Assembly (NCBI GenBank): GCA_964591085.1
Contig: CAZPXH010000019.1
Location: 1-43,269 of the forward strand
From: CAZPXH01 sp964591085
GTDB lineage: Bacteria > Spirochaetota > Spirochaetia > DSM-27196 > CAZPXH01
Direction: 5' to 3'
Length of the DNA stretch: 43,269 bases
Below the pieces are notes generated by a model. That model saw only the letters and a program-made list of their open reading frames with translations, was not told where the DNA came from and ran no database searches. Each line of letters opens with the position of its first letter. Positions within the stretch are counted from its first letter, which is position 1. The position numbers and the translations under genes are program-made. Positions 41,149 to 43,269 of this stretch are shown here, one piece after another.

Positions 41149-41517
41149 CTACCGTGTGTCTGCCCGCGCCGCTCTCCGTTTGCGGATAGTGGAGACGATC
41201 TCCAGCAGTATGCTGATCACCGGGAATGACACGCTGCCGAGGGTGTAGGCCAGGTAGAAGCCCGCCTCATAATCCACCGAGCCGCGGATGTAACTCACGG
41301 AGATGAAGACCATGTTGGTTGCAAATGCCAGGAGGTACGCCGTGGTCCCTGCGGTTCGAATCTTCCAGCGGTCCTGGTCCGTGATCTCCTTCCGGAAGTA
41401 AGAGAAGTAGCCGAAGTATGCAAAGTAGGTGAAAGCTTCCGGCGCGTCATAGAGGAAGCCGAGGAAACCCACAAAGCCCACAAGCCCAAGGAACCCAATC
41501 CAGTTGATACGCTTCAC
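41149..41517 (-). CDS. DUF3796-like membrane protein
   Basis: A 122-aa protein whose N-terminus carries the glycine/phenylalanine pattern LGLVGFVGFLGFLYD followed by FTYFAYFGYFSYFRK, matching small DUF3796 membrane proteins. Two further hydrophobic segments (residues about 60-80 and 90-110) follow. The start codon overlaps the last codons of the upstream lipoprotein gene by 4 bases, so the two are translationally coupled. Function unknown. Confidence 0.75.
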   Translation of the reverse strand: MKRINWIGFLGLVGFVGFLGFLYDAPEAFTYFAYFGYFSYFRKEITDQDRWKIRTAGTTAYLLAFATNMVFISVSYIRGSVDYEAGFYLAYTLGSVSFPVISILLEIVSTIRKRRAARADTR

Positions 41518-41669
41518 GGGTCCGAGGGTACCGCGCCCGCGGGCTGATCGTCGCCCTGTCGCATGAGACTCCCCGGATCCGGACCCTCACACCCTAGCAG
41601 TAATACGCTCAAAAGTAGCAGTGTTGCCAGAACCACCGGGGAAGATGCTCGCTTTCGAGTGCTACTCAT
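41514..41669 (-). CDS. Small lipoprotein (paralogue of the upstream gene's N-terminus)
   Basis: A 51-aa protein from ATG 41669. The signal peptide (VVLATLLLLSVLLLGC) ends in a lipobox; the mature part is CEGPDPGSLMRQGDDQPAG and little else. The first 8-10 mature residues are identical to those of the neighbouring larger lipoprotein, and their DNA agrees too (plus-strand 41566-41595 versus 42130-42159), which suggests duplication of the leader followed by loss of the body. Stop of the upstream gene and start of this gene overlap (ATGAGTAG). Confidence 0.7.
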   Translation of the reverse strand: MSSTRKRASSPVVLATLLLLSVLLLGCEGPDPGSLMRQGDDQPAGAVPSDP

Positions 41670-42207
41670 TGTCGTCACCGACCAGGTTGAGTTCACGCTG
41701 CTCGAACAGCGGAGCAACGTCGTCCGGCCACACGCTTACGACCCTGAACTCTGTGGTGAACGAGCCATCAGGTTGCTCTACCCAAACCTCAACGAGCTCG
41801 CTACTGATCGGCTCAACCATCTCAGTAGTCACCTCAACGTGGACCCTCCCATGCCTGGCAGAGGCTTCGCCAGTTTCACTTGAGCTACGCATGGACTGCG
41901 CCAGCACACTATCGTCACCGCCCGCGGTTACCGCTTCTAGACCTCGATACAGGATCTCGTGAAAGCCGATCTCCAGCGCAGCTACCTGTTCCGGTGTCCA
42001 GGTTGCCATGTTGTTGAAGTCCTCGACCTCAAGCCCAAGATTCGCAAATATCGCGGCCTCTTCGCCCTCCGGCCGGTAGGTGCTGCGCACATTGTCCCGG
42101 AAGTCCCCGTACGACTGTGGCTGCGTGAGGCTCCCCGGATCCGGACCCTCACACCCCAGCAATACGAGGCTCGCCAACAGCAGCAAGGCGATAATCATTC
42201 TGTCCAC
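41662..42207 (-). CDS. Lipoprotein, function unknown
   Basis: A 181-aa lipoprotein (start GTG 42207, or ATG 42198). LLLLASLVLLGC lipobox, then CEGPDPGSLTQPQSYGDF. The mature part has an acidic helical middle (EVEDFNNMATWTPEQVAALEIGFHEILYRGL), a Ser-rich connector, and a beta-rich end (VHVEVTTEMVEPISSELVEVWVEQPDGSFTTEFRVVSVW). Not recognised as a known family. It heads a coupled operon with the 51-aa lipoprotein and the DUF3796 protein. Confidence 0.72.
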   Translation of the reverse strand: MDRMIIALLLLASLVLLGCEGPDPGSLTQPQSYGDFRDNVRSTYRPEGEEAAIFANLGLEVEDFNNMATWTPEQVAALEIGFHEILYRGLEAVTAGGDDSVLAQSMRSSSETGEASARHGRVHVEVTTEMVEPISSELVEVWVEQPDGSFTTEFRVVSVWPDDVAPLFEQRELNLVGDDNE

Positions 42208-42246
42208 GCAGCCATTCTACCGGGTCCAGCAGCCTTGTAAAGTCTA

Positions 42247-42275
42247 TTTGTACTACAGGGAAGGTTTCTGAGCAA
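42247..42275 (-). promoter_or_regulatory. Candidate promoter of the lipoprotein operon
   Basis: On the minus strand TTGCTC (42275-42270), 17-base spacer, TACAAA (42252-42247). The -10 is a 4/6 match. It lies 40 bases before the GTG start at 42207. Confidence 0.4.
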
Positions 42276-42331
42276 AAATCCGGTTGGGTGAGGTGTGGGG
42301 AGAACGCAGGTCGCACTCGGCGCGGGGCTTC

Positions 42332-42409
42332 GAGTCCTGCCGGGCAAGCACAAGAAAGACGCTGAGACCCTTGGTTGGATCTCAGCGCCATCTAGCAGGG
42401 GCAGGACTC
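42332..42409. repeat. 78-bp palindromic repeat element, copy 1
   Basis: Terminal arms GAGTCCTGCC and GGCAGGACTC are exact inverted repeats of 10 bp. A second inner stem is nested inside (GACGCTGAGA, 42358-42367, with TCTCAGCGCC, 42380-42389). The minus strand reads a stem followed by GTCTTTCTT, a rho-independent-terminator look. The 54-base right part matches copy 2 with only two mismatches. Confidence 0.75.
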
Positions 42410-42420
42410 GCCCTCTGATC

Positions 42421-42437
42421 GCGGTCATCGTGACCGC
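42421..42437. other. Perfect hairpin GCGGTCA-TCG-TGACCGC
   Basis: A perfect 7-bp inverted repeat with a three-base loop, between the two repeat elements. No T-run on either strand. Function unknown. Confidence 0.6.
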
Positions 42438-42461
42438 TCCCACCGGGCCGCCTCCGGCACT

Positions 42462-42482
42462 AAACCGACATCCTGTCGGTTT
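42462..42482. other. Perfect hairpin AAACCGACA-TCC-TGTCGGTTT
   Basis: A perfect 9-bp inverted repeat with a three-base loop, between the two repeat elements. Downstream on the plus strand is GCGC-rich, so it is not a standard terminator. Confidence 0.65.
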
Positions 42483-42515
42483 GCGCTCGCAGCGCTCGCG
42501 CCGTGCCTCCGTTTC

Positions 42516-42594
42516 GAGTCTTGCCGGCCGGGCATAAAAAAAGACGCTGCGACCCTTGGTTGGATCTCAGCGCCATTTAGCAGGGGCAGGACTC
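42516..42594. repeat. 79-bp palindromic repeat element, copy 2 (terminator-like)
   Basis: Same architecture as copy 1: outer arms GAGTCTTGCC / GGCAGGACTC (one mismatch) and inner stem 42543-42574. On the minus strand the inner stem is followed by seven T (complement of 42536-42542). It lies 116-194 bases after the stop of the secreted protein at 42710, so it probably ends that transcript. Confidence 0.7.
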
Positions 42595-42709
42595 CCGCGT
42601 CGTACCGCAAGCTCGCAGCGCGAGCGAGGAACGATCGTCTCCCATTACCCTCGCGCCTAGCGATCGCTTCCGCTCGCTCAGCAGGTATCGAAGCGATCGT
42701 ACCAGCTTG

Positions 42710-43258
42710 CTACCAGAGGTTCGCGACGGCAGCTTGCCCGACGCTGTGATCCGAACCTGTGATGGCAACGTTTGGATAGTAGTGACCCAGGACGAAATTC
42801 CACCCCACGCCCTCTACGCTAATTCCAATTTCACCGTACACATGCAACTGAGCTGTGACATGTTTTTGTCCGGAGGCTGTGAGCACAGAGCCACTCCACT
42901 GGCCAACGTGCTCGTAGTTCTCCCAGGTCCGGTACCACTGCGAATGGAGCATCCTGTCGTAGGTCCAGTAAGACTGATTGGAAGCCTTTCTTGCTACCAC
43001 GGTTCCAGTCACTTTCCACTGTACCCGGAAGCTTCCCGCGCTGCGTCGACCACTCGTCGCCGGGCTGCTTACCCATACTGTAACGCTCTGCGAATGCTGC
43101 GGTATTGTAAACGCTCTTGACTCGGTGCGATATGTTACCGGCGTTGGATCCGGGCGTGGCTCGCTCCCGCCGCCCGCGTGCGCAGCCGCCATTGCCGATG
43201 CAAACAACACCACGGCGAGAGCAGCACGCTTGAGATGACTCTTCCGGCTCCTACTCAT
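42710..43258 (-). CDS. Secreted beta-rich protein, function unknown
   Basis: A 182-aa protein starting at ATG 43258, with GGGAG six bases ahead. The signal peptide (RAALAVVLFASAMAAAHA) is followed by GGGSEPRPDPTPV. The mature part alternates Ser/Thr/Val-rich strands (VTVWVSSPATSG; FRVQWKVTGTVV; KHVTAQLHVYGEIGI) with aromatic residues (NQSYWTYDRMLHSQWYRTWENYEHVGQWSG). No cysteine is visible in the mature part. It probably adopts a beta-sandwich or barrel. No family recognised. Confidence 0.7.
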   Translation of the reverse strand: MSRSRKSHLKRAALAVVLFASAMAAAHAGGGSEPRPDPTPVTYRTESRAFTIPQHSQSVTVWVSSPATSGRRSAGSFRVQWKVTGTVVARKASNQSYWTYDRMLHSQWYRTWENYEHVGQWSGSVLTASGQKHVTAQLHVYGEIGISVEGVGWNFVLGHYYPNVAITGSDHSVGQAAVANLW

Positions 43259-43269
43259 CTGTTGCTCCC

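Noticed and set aside
42332..42594. Reading the repeats as tRNA ends or integron attC sites
   Set aside because: TTCGAGTCCTGCC resembles a T-arm but its 5' half does not pair. No GTTRRRY/RYYYAAC core sites flank the elements and no integrase is present.
1..43269. CRISPR arrays, rRNA or tRNA genes
   Set aside because: No regularly spaced repeats, and no rRNA- or cloverleaf-like sequence, was noticed on either strand.

Overview
The window is about 59% GC by eye, densely coding, and looks like part of a draft spirochaete (Spirochaetota) genome. The main clue is the secreted substrate-binding proteins, which carry the spirochaete-type N-terminus (signal peptide running straight into AGG..E/FAGG). 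A large CACHE-HAMP adenylate cyclase and several small lipoproteins fit this. The assignment is an inference; no rRNA or tRNA gene was seen. One scaffold gap of exactly 100 N (33232-33331) is flanked by the same 55 bases on both sides. That is an assembly join artefact lying inside an otherwise intact mscS-like gene.

Left module (1-6258): a tripartite tricarboxylate-type (TTT) transporter operon (tctC-tctB-tctA, minus strand, last gene cut by the window edge) is divergent from a LacI regulator. Two coupled sulfatases without signal peptides follow the regulator. A sigma70-like promoter (TTGACA-N17-GACAAT) precedes tctC, with an ATGCATTCGAA-type operator over its -10. A second copy lies in front of lacI. 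This reads as a LacI-controlled uptake and cytoplasmic desulfation unit.

Remnants and small genes (6277-8333): a decayed UvrA-like gene, a DUF1622 membrane protein, a small membrane protein, and a DUF1801 gene broken by one missing base in a C run.

Central catabolic module (8439-21487): a second tctCBA operon; a GntR/FCD regulator in an operon with a BKACE (DUF849) enzyme and a D-lyxose-isomerase-like cupin; and a divergent plus-strand operon of two TIM-barrel sugar isomerases/epimerases, an AEC carrier and an aldo/keto reductase. A minus-strand set follows: a YjjI-type glycyl-radical enzyme, its radical-SAM activase, and a DUF1537 four-carbon acid sugar kinase that has lost most of its C-terminal domain. 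A 16-bp palindrome (ATCTTGTATACAAGAT) in front of tctC and a 13/16 match over the divergent-operon promoter make one GntR regulon likely. This is the best candidate for an undescribed pathway.

Right half (21586-43258): a membrane/K+ channel/flavoprotein operon beneath a CACHE-HAMP-adenylate cyclase; a DJ-1/PfpI protein divergent from TetR with GTTAC-type inverted repeats; two MDR dehydrogenases; a homocysteine S-methyltransferase-like gene; fragments of an esterase, an IS3 transposase and an amine oxidase; a parvulin; MscS; DUF805; an ankyrin lipoprotein; a GNAT fused to a multi-pass membrane domain; a secreted beta-rich protein; a metallo-beta-lactamase-fold hydrolase; and a three-gene lipoprotein/DUF3796 operon. 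Between 42300 and 42600 lie two nearly identical 78-79 bp palindromic elements and two further perfect hairpins, ahead of a last secreted protein gene.
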